Translations under genes and position numbers: made by a program | NCBI GenBank assembly: GCA_937896905.1 | Contig: CALBOE010000010.1 | Location: 34,145 to 98,144 of the forward strand | DNA from: an uncultured Clostridia bacterium | Lineage (GTDB): Bacteria; Bacillota; Clostridia; Christensenellales; UBA1242 | DNA: 64,000 nucleotides | Direction: 5' to 3' | Notes under the pieces: generated by a model | Database searches by the model: none | Seen by the model: only the letters and a program-made list of their open reading frames with translations | Told to the model about the DNA's origin: nothing | Part shown: positions 18,301 through 25,787 of the stretch, piece by piece | Layout: every line of letters begins with the position of its first letter | Numbering within the stretch: position 1 is the first letter of the stretch

Positions 18301-21300
18301 GGTAATAATTGTTGTTGGAACCCAAACTTTGTTAACGTCCCAATAACCTATTTTATATGGATTTGTTGCTATTAAATCATCATAACCAACGTTCACGTTC
18401 CCCGTTAAAGTATATGTTGTGCCATCTCCGTCATTATATGGAGAGTTTGCACCAACAACCATATCAAACACACCCGCATTATTCGAAATTGTGTAGTCAT
18501 ACCACTTTCCAGAAACAGACGAGTCTGTCCAATTTTTAATTGATTTAGCCGCATCAATCTCGTCGAAATTTGGAGTTGCATTCCAATATTGTTCACCAAT
18601 AGATTTGAATGTTACCGTATATTCTCTTAAAGGAACAACGGCATAAATATAAATATCCGTGTTAACATTGTTTGGAGGGAAGGTGGTGTAATTATTTTTC
18701 CATCTGCCATTTGTATCCCAATAGCCAATGTAATACGTTACTTTTTCACGAGACACCCCGCCCATTGTTATAGCTAATGTTGCTGTGTAGGTTACGCTGT
18801 CGTTATAATGACCGTTATAATTTATTACAACATTGTATTGATTGTTAGAAGCAGAAACTTTATATTCAACATAACAAGTGCCCAAACCGTTTGCTCCGTA
18901 AGTCCATTCGCCAACTTCTGTTGCGTTTTCAACTCGCGACTTAACTGGAGAACTTACCGCATTTCCGGCATCATTTAAGTTCCAATACTCTTCACCAATT
19001 GCCTTTAAGTGAACTTGCCTTGCTGTTCGTTCAAACACTGCGTAAACATAATACACGGTGCTGTTATCGTTAATCTTTGTTGTTGAAACCCAATTTTTGC
19101 CGTACCAATAACCAATTTTATATGGATTGATTGCAATTAAACCATTATATCCAACCAAAACATTTCCCGTTAATGATGACGTTGTATCTGCACCATTATA
19201 TGGAGAATTAGCTCCTGCCGAAATATTAACGCTGTTACCATTTGCTGAAATATCATAATCATACCACGCTTGCGAATGGCTCGGCATTGTCCACGATTGA
19301 ATTGATGGAGAACCATCTATAACATCTTTTTTAGGAGTTGAGTTCCAATATTGTTCACCAATAGACACAAAGTTAACTGTGTAAATCTCTAAAGGAATAA
19401 TTGCATAAACATATAAATCAGAATCCGCTCCATTCATTGCAAAGGTGCTTTTATTGCCAACCCAAGTTGAACCATTCCAATACCCAACTTGATAACTTAC
19501 TTGAGATTTTGAACACCCTGCTTTAATATTACCTAATTCAGTTGAATGTCCAGTGCCTGCAACTGTTACAGTATAATCGTTGCTTTTTGTTTGAACCCTA
19601 TTCCCAACATAGCAAGGGTTTAAAATTGGCAATGTCCACATAGCCACCTGGTTTCCCGCAGCTTCTAACGCAGATTGCGTGCTATCTGGGGTTGAATCTG
19701 TCCCCCAAAGCTGTTCTGGCACCGCAAATAAGCGTAAACTGTATGGAATTCTTTTTAAAACCGCATAAACATAAACGTTTTGGTCCGCACCATCAGTTAA
19801 GCCAGCATCAGTAGCATCGCCCACTCTGTTGCTAGGTATTAATGTATCTCCAATCCAATAACCAGTATAATACACTATATTTGTATCATAATATCCCGTG
19901 TTAATTGATGATATTGTTGAACTTTTACCGCCTATACTAAACGTTCCATTGTTGTTTGTAATTTGTTGCCCATACCATTTACCTTGTAGTAGCGTTGGAT
20001 CCCATGTGCCAACTTGTGCTGAATTTAGGGTTGAGGCACTAACATCAGGGGTTGCGTCTGCCCCCCAAACTTCCTCGCCAACCACTTTAAAATTAATGGT
20101 GTAAATTTTTCTTGGAATAATTAGGTAAATATAATAATCTCCACTTTCATTATAGAAACTGGTTGTGGCCGTCCATGCGCTGCCATTCCAATAGCCTGTT
20201 TTAAAATACCCTTCCGAAATGTTTGTTGAATATCCATTTGGCATAGAGCTTGCACTTACTGTAGAGGAGTTATCGTCACTGCCAACACACGCTTTGTAAT
20301 TCTTTCCATCTGTTGTTCCGTAAAGACTATATCCAACATATCCAATTAAGTAGGATTGTGGGTTCCAACTTGCCAAAGCCTGTGCCGAATTTAGCGTATT
20401 CTTATCTGGTGACGAATCTGACCAAAACTCTTCGCCAACAACTTTCAAGTTGGCAACATAAATAATTTCAGGCACAACGGCATACACATAATGGTCGTCA
20501 GCTGCCCCAATGGTCCAAGAATTTGTCCAAGAGGACCCTCCCCAATAGCCAACATTATAAGTTATGTCACTTTCGTTGTATCCAATATCAACATTTGTAA
20601 TAGTTGAAGATTGATCTTCAATAATAAATGTTCCGTTGGCGTTGCTAATTTGTTTGTTGTACCATTTGCCTTGCAGCAGCGGCGGAGTCCACGCACCAAC
20701 TTGGTTTGCTTCAAGTGTTGATAACGTTTTTGAGCCGCTCCAAAGCGATTGGCTAACAACTCTAAAATAAACGTTGTAAGTTTTTGGCTCTATTAGCGCA
20801 TAAACATAATATTCAGTAATGTTTCCTTCTTCGTCCCCCGTTCCTATTTTTGCAGGTGTGGCATCTACCCAGGTTGAGCCATCCCAATAGCCTATTGCAT
20901 ATTCCTTAACAGAACTATTAAACCCATTGGCTGTTATGGTTAGCGTGTAACTGTCATCTCCAACCATAGCGGTTAAACCATAACCAGACATGCCCCAATC
21001 AACTCTGCAACGTTCAATTGTGTCAGTTGGCGACCAAGTTCCTAAAGCAGTTGAATTTGCTTCCAAATAAGGATTTTCTTCCCACTTGTCGTAATCAACG
21101 GCTTTTAATTTAACAGTGTAATCCTTTGGGGTTATTAATGCATAAATGTGGTGTGCCGTTTCAGTAAAGCCAACTTTTGCATTGCTCCAACTTTCGTTTT
21201 CGCCAATTTCCTCCACCCATGTTGTACCACTCCAATATCCCAGGATGTACTTAATGTCAGATTTAAGATACCCGACACTGATTTCTGTTAAAACTGAAAC

Positions 21301-23832
21301 TATGTCTCCGTCAACCTTAGCTCCACTGGCATCGACAGAAATGGATTGGTTCATTTTAGCTTGCGAGTATGTTGGCGAAGTCCATGTGCCCGCTTTAAGG
21401 GTTTTGTTTTCCGCCCACGCTTCGGCATCTATTGCGGAAAAGGTAATGGTGTAATTAATTTCCTTAAGCTCTGGGGCAATAACAAACCAAGGGGCATTGT
21501 CATTGTTCTCATCCACCAGGGCAGATTGCCCGAAAAGGCCATATATGTCTGAAGCAGTCTTTGTTCCAGAAACTGTACGAGAGTAGTTACTATTATATAA
21601 TATTGAAGGTTTAGATTTATTAAATGTATATTTATACACTCTCCATCCGGACAATTCATAGCCAGAGCCTAAATATAGAGAGTAGGATGAACTTCCTATA
21701 CTAATGCCACTATCGCCACACGTTACTGTAAGAGAACTATTTTCCGTACGGTGAGAATAATAGTTATACTTCTTAACTGTCCATTCACCTAACTGAGGAG
21801 CAGCCGCAGGAATAACTTCAAAAGAGGATCCAGCAAAATTTGAATGGCTTGCCGTATATAAAGCCCCTGCTCCAAAGTCACTTAATATGAAATCTAGGTT
21901 CCCAGTTTTCTCTTCAACAGAAGAACAACCGAATGTTGATGACCCCCCTGAATATATTTCTCCAGGGAATTCTGCTCCTATATATTCTGCACTTGCCACA
22001 GCAAACTGATATCTATATTTTTTAAATTTTGCCGTAATGCCACTAGTTGAAGATGACACTCCCTGCCACTGGTCAAACTCATACCCCGGATCCGGCACCG
22101 CTGTTATGGTGTCTCCTTCAAATGTAAGCGTGTTTCCCGAACTTGAACAATTCCAAGAAATGGTCTCGTTTGTCCTTGCAAACTTTACATACGAAAATGA
22201 GAACTGAGTTACACCATTCTTTTTTAGTTTGCCTCCCGTTGTGGCCGTTATATTAACTTCTTTCTGTGTCCACTCACGCCCAAACTCTGGTCCACTTCCA
22301 TCCGGAGGCAAAAACCATGTAAGATTAGTAGATGAATCACTAATGTCCCAACCCGCATTAATGTATGACGAAAGCACCTGCACACTGCTAAAACAGTTAT
22401 ATCGAACGAGCTCCCCTGTAGAATACGCCACAAAAGAAGATTCTTTTGCTGCAGAATCCCCTCGCGGATTGGCCCAAGTTGTTGCAGTAGTATACACTTT
22501 ATTTAATGTAACGCCTGAGGACCCCTCAACAGCTCCAACCAAGCCTCCTGCGCCAGATTTCCTAAGCCCCGAAGAGTAGACGCTCCCGCCCTTAACATAA
22601 CAATTTTCAACAACAACCCACGCATCATTCCAAATATTTCCAATCAACCCACCTGCAAAAGCGTTACCGTCAGGGTTAACAGCGGAAATATCTGCAGACC
22701 TAACTCCACAGTTTTTAATCGTAAACTGCGTATCATTGCCCACCGACATATTGAGGTTACCTCTCACACCACCAACTATCCCTCCTGCACAAGCGGTCTT
22801 GTCGGAAGAACAGAGTATGCGGTCACCTATAACAAGTTGTGTGTTAGCAATGCTTCCCCCACCTTCAGCCAAAGAAACAATCCCACCTGAACATTCATAA
22901 AGCCAAGTTTCAGAATCGTCCTCTGCAAGAAGTTGCATAGAATTAGAGTCCGTATATTCAACATTTCCACTAACCCCATTTGTGATAATGGAGTTGCCAT
23001 TTCCGTTAAAATGTCCGGCAAATGGTGTATTGACTGGTTGCGTATATTCCGGCACTTCTCCGGACGCTTCTAAACTAACCATACTGCTTTCATACGTTAA
23101 GCCTGCATTAAGATTGTTATAAAATGTTGTGAAGTGTGAAACTCTTGTAAGCGTTGCAGTTGTTGAAATCATTGCAGTTGAATTTAGCCCCGCCACCATT
23201 AACCTGGTGGAAGAAGCATTAAACCCTCCGGCGGTTAATTTTGCAGTGGTGGAATTTGTTGCACCGCTTTTGAATGAGCCACCTAAGCCATCGTCCCAGC
23301 AAACCCAAAACTCTTCAATTGAAGTTTCCGTTGATGAGAATGCTAGTGCAGCTGCATCTGCATAAACTTTTTGCCCCGTTGTTAAAAGCCCTGTGTTAGT
23401 GAATGGGTAAACTGATTTTAAACTCCAATCCCCTGTGGAAAATGCTTGTTTAAATGTGTCGTCCGCCGCACCAAGCGAATTAACAATTTTTGTTATATGG
23501 TCGCCAGAAGAGCACTCAAACCCTGCCTTCCAAAAGTTGCCTGCACTAATAAAATTCTTAATTTCCAGCATTGTTACTTCTGCAACACCGTTGAAATTAG
23601 AATCTGCAACAACTAAGTCTGCAAATTGTTGTTCTTTATTATAAAAATAGTGGAAACGAATTTTAAACTCTTCGCCCGCAACATCAATTTCTTGGTTTGC
23701 TGCGCTAACAGTTAATTCATTTCCTCTGTTACTTTTTTTGTTATGCGCAATGCCAACAAAAATCGCCGAAAAAGAAAACGCAACTAGCATAAACACTATA
23801 ACTAAAAGATTTTTTCTTTTGGTGTTAAACAT
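12304..23832 (-). CDS. Giant secreted repeat protein (3842 aa)
   Basis: A single 11.5-kb reading frame. The start has an AGAGGGG site and encodes an N-terminal hydrophobic export signal (KRKNLLVIVFMLVAFSFSAI) after four residues. Residues about 260-480 hold GLUG-like glycine segments (GGIVGGVRG, AGGLIGNIW, GAGGLVGAVEG). A Cys-containing, Ser-rich part follows. Residues about 790-2105 carry eleven repeats of 105-130 residues with the core GYWNGSTWV and the closing IYVYAV. The last 1700 residues are divergent beta-rich domains (for example GYEF...FTLTIDG). No LPXTG, SLH, choline-binding or dockerin signature is visible at the C-terminus (KEIGW), so retention is unexplained. Probably an extracellular adhesin or matrix protein; function is inference. 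Confidence 0.85.
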   Translation of the reverse strand: MFNTKRKNLLVIVFMLVAFSFSAIFVGIAHNKKSNRGNELTVSAANQEIDVAGEEFKIRFHYFYNKEQQFADLVVADSNFNGVAEVTMLEIKNFISAGNFWKAGFECSSGDHITKIVNSLGAADDTFKQAFSTGDWSLKSVYPFTNTGLLTTGQKVYADAAALAFSSTETSIEEFWVCWDDGLGGSFKSGATNSTTAKLTAGGFNASSTRLMVAGLNSTAMISTTATLTRVSHFTTFYNNLNAGLTYESSMVSLEASGEVPEYTQPVNTPFAGHFNGNGNSIITNGVSGNVEYTDSNSMQLLAEDDSETWLYECSGGIVSLAEGGGSIANTQLVIGDRILCSSDKTACAGGIVGGVRGNLNMSVGNDTQFTIKNCGVRSADISAVNPDGNAFAGGLIGNIWNDAWVVVENCYVKGGSVYSSGLRKSGAGGLVGAVEGSSGVTLNKVYTTATTWANPRGDSAAKESSFVAYSTGELVRYNCFSSVQVLSSYINAGWDISDSSTNLTWFLPPDGSGPEFGREWTQKEVNITATTGGKLKKNGVTQFSFSYVKFARTNETISWNCSSSGNTLTFEGDTITAVPDPGYEFDQWQGVSSSTSGITAKFKKYRYQFAVASAEYIGAEFPGEIYSGGSSTFGCSSVEEKTGNLDFILSDFGAGALYTASHSNFAGSSFEVIPAAAPQLGEWTVKKYNYYSHRTENSSLTVTCGDSGISIGSSSYSLYLGSGYELSGWRVYKYTFNKSKPSILYNSNYSRTVSGTKTASDIYGLFGQSALVDENNDNAPWFVIAPELKEINYTITFSAIDAEAWAENKTLKAGTWTSPTYSQAKMNQSISVDASGAKVDGDIVSVLTEISVGYLKSDIKYILGYWSGTTWVEEIGENESWSNAKVGFTETAHHIYALITPKDYTVKLKAVDYDKWEENPYLEANSTALGTWSPTDTIERCRVDWGMSGYGLTAMVGDDSYTLTITANGFNSSVKEYAIGYWDGSTWVDATPAKIGTGDEEGNITEYYVYALIEPKTYNVYFRVVSQSLWSGSKTLSTLEANQVGAWTPPLLQGKWYNKQISNANGTFIIEDQSSTITNVDIGYNESDITYNVGYWGGSSWTNSWTIGAADDHYVYAVVPEIIYVANLKVVGEEFWSDSSPDKNTLNSAQALASWNPQSYLIGYVGYSLYGTTDGKNYKACVGSDDNSSTVSASSMPNGYSTNISEGYFKTGYWNGSAWTATTSFYNESGDYYIYLIIPRKIYTINFKVVGEEVWGADATPDVSASTLNSAQVGTWDPTLLQGKWYGQQITNNNGTFSIGGKSSTISSINTGYYDTNIVYYTGYWIGDTLIPSNRVGDATDAGLTDGADQNVYVYAVLKRIPYSLRLFAVPEQLWGTDSTPDSTQSALEAAGNQVAMWTLPILNPCYVGNRVQTKSNDYTVTVAGTGHSTELGNIKAGCSKSQVSYQVGYWNGSTWVGNKSTFAMNGADSDLYVYAIIPLEIYTVNFVSIGEQYWNSTPKKDVIDGSPSIQSWTMPSHSQAWYDYDISANGNSVNISAGANSPYNGADTTSSLTGNVLVGYNGLIAINPYKIGYWYGKNWVSTTKINDNSTVYYVYAVFERTARQVHLKAIGEEYWNLNDAGNAVSSPVKSRVENATEVGEWTYGANGLGTCYVEYKVSASNNQYNVVINYNGHYNDSVTYTATLAITMGGVSREKVTYYIGYWDTNGRWKNNYTTFPPNNVNTDIYIYAVVPLREYTVTFKSIGEQYWNATPNFDEIDAAKSIKNWTDSSVSGKWYDYTISNNAGVFDMVVGANSPYNDGDGTTYTLTGNVNVGYDDLIATNPYKIGYWDVNKVWVPTTIITDESINYCVYAVFARTPYTVEINAIGEKAWSSNKSNVDAATRIAQWTSPTLSPCYIEYEVSASGHNVQVQYVGHYGDNVTLTSNIKSGSIANGYMTSTKDVEYHIGYWNGSSWVDSTIFPANAKDAQFKTIYVYAVITLKRYDVYFNAVSATTWSNGKPAIDASVEVATWSKKEFLNKIWYGYGITNNNEEIKIEYSATHSVYNDGNASSKITSVKPGYGSVVYKVGYWNNSTWVGEDVANGLAYSKIIGHTDDDIYVYAVYELVVYSVDLGYLATETEGWVKYTTINYTVEYANIEMPQFTPTGEVKDLLERTGAEFKGWIIGYKGAKTLSNQYTVAISGNKMTLTSSGVKIYLEIDAQKTSTNIDGNTYVQVNKLYCGGETPSYGNLRQTSNNPPFDIIADWSVDINFTMFRGDNSLWDNYEGANQPNNDKSLFAVVGGDGLNTIPGAVSFVVENGKTSTIFYKNQSGKAFSKVGEDVTAFTLNNKATTYDLYNYGYEITHWQTYFINTRGTYSFDVKNGTLTHKTGVTNNIATSLLGNTTWENIGGYVTYLNNLLKGSALADMCGTQVTLKPTWAIVKITPKGTNISSNTTSFMFDGAYELITRNANNVSHFITKSGASIAKTATKWNYHNPINSDFTLRSKVAYGSTIVPANYEVELTAHITINLHKITLTDCNKTNINGEFELAYKNTVYRWAGDADGSRPVLNASADSLSDIQINDEDGKFEFITSAKLDNFMWADAYAGTIHTEATTWNDLILTRKHDYQKKVYYHNDGFYIFLADTNSINLNEASEDDDNTTLPIFVNQHYVLVGWKSVKGTSNYFYKTNEFNNEIYADTVIGTPTTTWNQLQGEIFTAMYFRKSYLINARTLINNSLDRYGYMVITIKDTYTTEQGGIGENSYIAMSSTSSLKKMQYYLASSIVDLDEKTQIVSSTKNYKYSNGLVRILEKNNMTYLMLYSGCNLAVQVYDQSKDVPAMNSGKYDEMIGYRFVSADLLNPDNTSLFSISKQNGAGKTSYENGEVNNAIFDIYKHSTIFNLTANYEKIAYGLTFAMSSGDDTQGTFELSNGVTGQSNYVLTGINVNSYITVKYLAALGYEFSANAFTLTIDGQTTETVLQTYENSAQQQYSVLIDGAWLRENYYSVHTSYSVDDTCADSVGHTDCETHLGKIKVNTAMYKFDFIVKYIDESNGSADLGEKYIYNRAPASANGWKVTDNGGEIELTNIFELLTGLGCYGRHYNNKNYAIFETWAYAIASNSKELQYLEHVFPCYAGDRPGLTTNFLEDLPYLIESYVEGTIVPSANRVFKFIANCREIFKITINAAAPYAPQEHDTNSTVREVVVNCGTNNDAKLTLQPNSNFSETATAITYRGRVNELTSAFNPNYYNDCEITVKDSAGLVLNENESYANLANFEVYDNITLTVRFVPRPLPVNVTFKLKQGNSYGTIDFDSVRNVMSFTYELKCGENYVNNNAVYMGDEISYKASVAEHYVLTVMINGVIHGVYEGYNHTASRIIQVADFDYQPVEGELSCMAIDVVLEEMGKNQVVIGFAIEDGRTTQHNNYGNFEVFVGGNVVAETSGSTVLIGVYEKQGIKVKFNSLNTGIIYSGQVSHNKGSLKNYALVDSTLIITESFVPDDDKGYGQGGTYTIYLKKLNVNVKFDTRVEWDSNGLSNYTIKSAPNEVQIDGYYRKIENLYVGREISFVRTNDETEQLDYYFYLNANGNEVPIRRNGLAPQSSIEITSALLSEITSGEAMAKILAGEADFELTLGLKSVQKFTLTLNVVSGAEYLNPIDTGGYVLEADDVKKYYPKGTEIPIKVTAKPEWVGQVKIQLSQDLTTGQLEEINTSIILTNHKVVDVTAYVNTYDIEPVLGYQIREVGNPQNMSQEDVLTCWSKTGIIEANKWFQVKFVLSTQWGQLSSVKFSGNNAVPDLIISIEEGAKFNVDETDGASINSSGEITDTLGNKYNVRIENGELILEYFARGNVQLNITYTSLKEIGW
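17510..21460 (-). repeat. Eleven tandem GYWNG repeats inside the giant protein gene
   Basis: Each unit begins like YTVxFKxIGExxW, passes a W(T/N)xP segment and a WY/CY aromatic pair, then an ...xIxYxIGYWNGSTWV core and ends IYVYAVxxR. Units 7 and 9 are near-duplicates (SIGEQYWN, ANSPYN, NPYKIGYW), and units 6, 8 and 10 share a second form (CYxxY, GHYxD/GHSTE). The array therefore grew by duplicating two-unit blocks. At DNA level units 7 and 9 share long identical runs near 19350 and 18580. Confidence 0.85.
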
Positions 23833-23883
23833 TTTTACCCCTCTATTGTTAACAGCTTTAAGCGCCAGAAGTGCCGCAAAAAA

Positions 23884-23929
23884 ACACTATTATTAATAAT
23901 AGTGTACCACATTCGATTTTGTTTTACAA
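23884..23929 (-). promoter_or_regulatory. Promoter with overlapping palindrome upstream of the giant gene
   Basis: On the minus strand TTGTAA (23924-23929), a 17-base spacer and an extended -10 TGG-TACACT (23901-23906 for the hexamer) form a promoter. A perfect 22-bp palindrome (23884-23905) starts inside the -10 box and covers the likely start site, as an operator would. Followed by seven T on the transcript strand, the same palindrome could alternatively act as an early terminator/attenuator. Confidence 0.55.
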
Positions 23930-23965
23930 ATAAATACAAAAACTTTTAGCAAATGTTAACAAAAA

Positions 23966-24045
23966 AATTGCCACCGCAAGTTTACTTGCCCCCGCAAAAA
24001 CAATGTTTTGTTTTTGCGAAACGAGCGAATGCGAGTGTGGCAATT
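23966..24045. repeat. Cloverleaf-like intergenic element A
   Basis: A perfect 9-bp outer stem, AATTGCCAC (23966-23974) with GTGGCAATT (24037-24045), encloses two hairpins: GCAAG/CTTGC (23976-23989) and CGCAAAAACAA/TTGTTTTTGCG (23993-24018). On the minus strand it ends in a T-run, so it can terminate the Rho-like gene. Its layout resembles the elements at 26300 and 47917, though the sequence differs. Confidence 0.65.
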
Positions 24046-24051
24046 CCCTTA

Positions 24052-25125
24052 TTATATTAAATTTAGTTGTTTATCAAATTGCAAACGCTTATCTGCCAAT
24101 TTTTCAAAAATTGAATTAGCATTAACAAAATTGCGCCCCATAACAGCCAAAAGAGTGATTGTTCCATTTTCAGTTGCCTTTGGAAGCGCCATTAAAGATT
24201 TTGTTTGTGCTAGCGCATTTGTGTCGGCCATTAAACTTTGAACATCATCCACAGCAATAACCACGTTTTTGCCCCTTTCAAGCAATCTTTTTGCCCGTTC
24301 TGTTGCAAGCATAACAACCCGCCTTGAAACCTCTGCTTCTTCCACCAAATCACAAACAAATTTTTCGGCACTGCCAATTTCGTCTAGCAAAAATTTATTT
24401 TTTTCCACAAGCGAAATGTTAATATAAATCCTTGCATCTGCTTGGCAATCATTCAATAAATCTATAACCGTTTGTGAAACATCATTGTTGTTAGAGCCAT
24501 AAATGTAAGCCGAACTACCCAATTCTATGCCAAATTTTTGATATTCTTCATTTGAAAAACTTAGCGTGTTTTTAGGGCGAATGGCTGGCAGTTGCGAATA
24601 ATGCAATCTATCTTTTTTATGCTTCTTTAAAGGAACACTGTTTATTGCATAAATTTCCTTAACTTGATTGGAATTTTCGCCCGTTCCAAGCCCACAAAAA
24701 ACATAGTCGCCAGTTTTTATGCCATATTCGGAAGACAAAGAATTTGGAATATAGTTACAATCTAAAACTCCATCTTTTAACACCCAAAGCAAAGTTTGCA
24801 AAGGGTTAATAACTTCGGCATAGCCGTAAACGTCCAACTCTTCTGTTTGATAGTTCACAGGGGTTACATTCTGTTTTAAAATTGTTGGAGTTAATGTTTG
24901 TGCTTGCCCAGTTACAAACAAATCCACAATTGGATAGCCATAGTTTTTTGGTGGCCTTCCCTGCCTTGTTTTAGGAATGTGTGGAAGTTTTCTACCCTCG
25001 CTAATATCTAAAATATCCTCAATTAATTTTTCCTTGCTTTTGCTGGTTGGAGACGCAACACCTGTTCTTCTTGCAAATTCCCTTAACGCAAAAATGCTGT
25101 GACCATTTAATTGTTCCTTTGTCAT
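24052..25125 (-). CDS. Rho-like protein with N-terminal Rho domain and degenerate ATPase (no P-loop)
   Basis: I place the start at the ATG 25125 behind AGGTGAGG. The 357-residue protein has a Rho N-terminal helical domain (SIFALREFARRTGV...KEKLIEDIL) followed by RGRPP-type basic sequence. An RNA-binding cold-shock-like part with YGYAEVINPLQTLLWVLKDG comes next. The C-terminal region aligns with the Rho motor, best at ERAKRLLERGKNVVIAVDDVQSL, which matches Rho's ERAKRLVEHGKDVVILLDSITRL Walker B. Where Rho has the P-loop PPKAGKTT, this protein reads YIYGSNNNDVSQTV, so it lacks the catalytic Lys. It likely binds RNA without motor action, or is a Rho paralogue with another role. It is last in a cluster behind the MazF-type toxin. 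Confidence 0.75.
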   Translation of the reverse strand: MTKEQLNGHSIFALREFARRTGVASPTSKSKEKLIEDILDISEGRKLPHIPKTRQGRPPKNYGYPIVDLFVTGQAQTLTPTILKQNVTPVNYQTEELDVYGYAEVINPLQTLLWVLKDGVLDCNYIPNSLSSEYGIKTGDYVFCGLGTGENSNQVKEIYAINSVPLKKHKKDRLHYSQLPAIRPKNTLSFSNEEYQKFGIELGSSAYIYGSNNNDVSQTVIDLLNDCQADARIYINISLVEKNKFLLDEIGSAEKFVCDLVEEAEVSRRVVMLATERAKRLLERGKNVVIAVDDVQSLMADTNALAQTKSLMALPKATENGTITLLAVMGRNFVNANSIFEKLADKRLQFDKQLNLI

Positions 25126-25226
25126 ATACCTCACCTTTTAAGAAGTTTTCTTCTAATAAAGGTTAACATAAAAAAAATATTTTGTAAAGAAATTTTGTAC
25201 AAAAATGTTTTTAAAAATTAATAATG

Positions 25227-25574
25227 TTATGCAGTTATTCCCAAACTAATCATAATAGCAATATCCACTTTTTGCATGGTTAAACTATCAATAGAGCCAA
25301 GTTTTTCTTGCAATCTGCGTTTATCTAGCGTTCTAATTTGTTCCAGCAACACAACGCTATCCTTTGGCAACTGAAAAATATCCCTACTAAGTTCAATGTG
25401 TGTTGGCAATTTTGCTTTAGTTAGCCGGCTTGTTATTGCTGCAATTATCACTGTTGGACTATATTTATTACCCACATCGTTTTGCACCACCAAAACAGGA
25501 CGAACTCCACCCTGTTCGCTTCCAACAACCGGACTTAAATCCGCATAGAAGATGTCGCCACGATTTATTTCCAT
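25227..25574 (-). CDS. ndoA: MazF/EndoA-type endoribonuclease toxin
   Basis: A 115-residue PemK/MazF protein that cuts mRNA at specific short sequences. Typical features are INRGDIFYADLSPVVGSEQGGVRPVLVVQND at the N-terminus (only its key GSEQGGVRPVLV core needs noting), TVIIAAITS, and the QIRTLDKRRL segment holding the catalytic Arg/Thr region. Length and sequence match the chromosomal EndoA of Bacillus very well. It overlaps the preceding 66-residue gene by 10 bp, as toxins often overlap their antitoxin. In Bacillus it follows alr and ndoAI; neither is recognised here. Confidence 0.92.
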   Translation of the reverse strand: MEINRGDIFYADLSPVVGSEQGGVRPVLVVQNDVGNKYSPTVIIAAITSRLTKAKLPTHIELSRDIFQLPKDSVVLLEQIRTLDKRRLQEKLGSIDSLTMQKVDIAIMISLGITA

Positions 25575-25765
25575 TCTTCCCCTTTCAAGAATTCGATGGT
25601 TAGATAAGTGTCGTCAACCAAATCAAAGTTTGCCAAACTGCCAAATATTGCATTGGCATATTCAATGTCAGTATATGCAGAAACATCAAATTCTGGCATT
25701 GGGGGTTTTAGAACTTCTTTTAGGTTTAATATATAGTCGATATAGGCACTAACCAATTCGTCCAT
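25565..25765 (-). CDS. Small acidic protein overlapping the toxin gene, candidate antitoxin
   Basis: Start taken at ATG 25765 because AAAGGAG lies 7 bases upstream; the longer in-frame start overlaps the preceding gene. The 66-residue product is strongly acidic (about 14 Asp/Glu against 4 Lys) and rich in aromatics and leucine: DELVSAYIDYILNLKEVL, then DLVDDTYLTIEFLKGEEW. It shows no obvious ribbon-helix-helix, so it is not a standard EndoAI. Its 10-bp overlap with ndoA and acidic C-terminus fit a MazE-like inhibitor, but this is positional inference. Confidence 0.6.
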   Translation of the reverse strand: MDELVSAYIDYILNLKEVLKPPMPEFDVSAYTDIEYANAIFGSLANFDLVDDTYLTIEFLKGEEWK

Positions 25766-25787
25766 ATATTCTCCTTTTAATAACTTT

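Noticed and set aside
18066..18599. Small frames within the GYWNG repeat array
   Set aside because: Out-of-frame shadows of the repeated coding sequence, rich in His/Leu/Gln, without start signals.
12304..23832. Modular synthetase (NRPS/PKS) as explanation for the 3842-aa gene
   Set aside because: There are no adenylation, ketosynthase or carrier motifs; a signal peptide and beta-rich repeats show a secreted protein.
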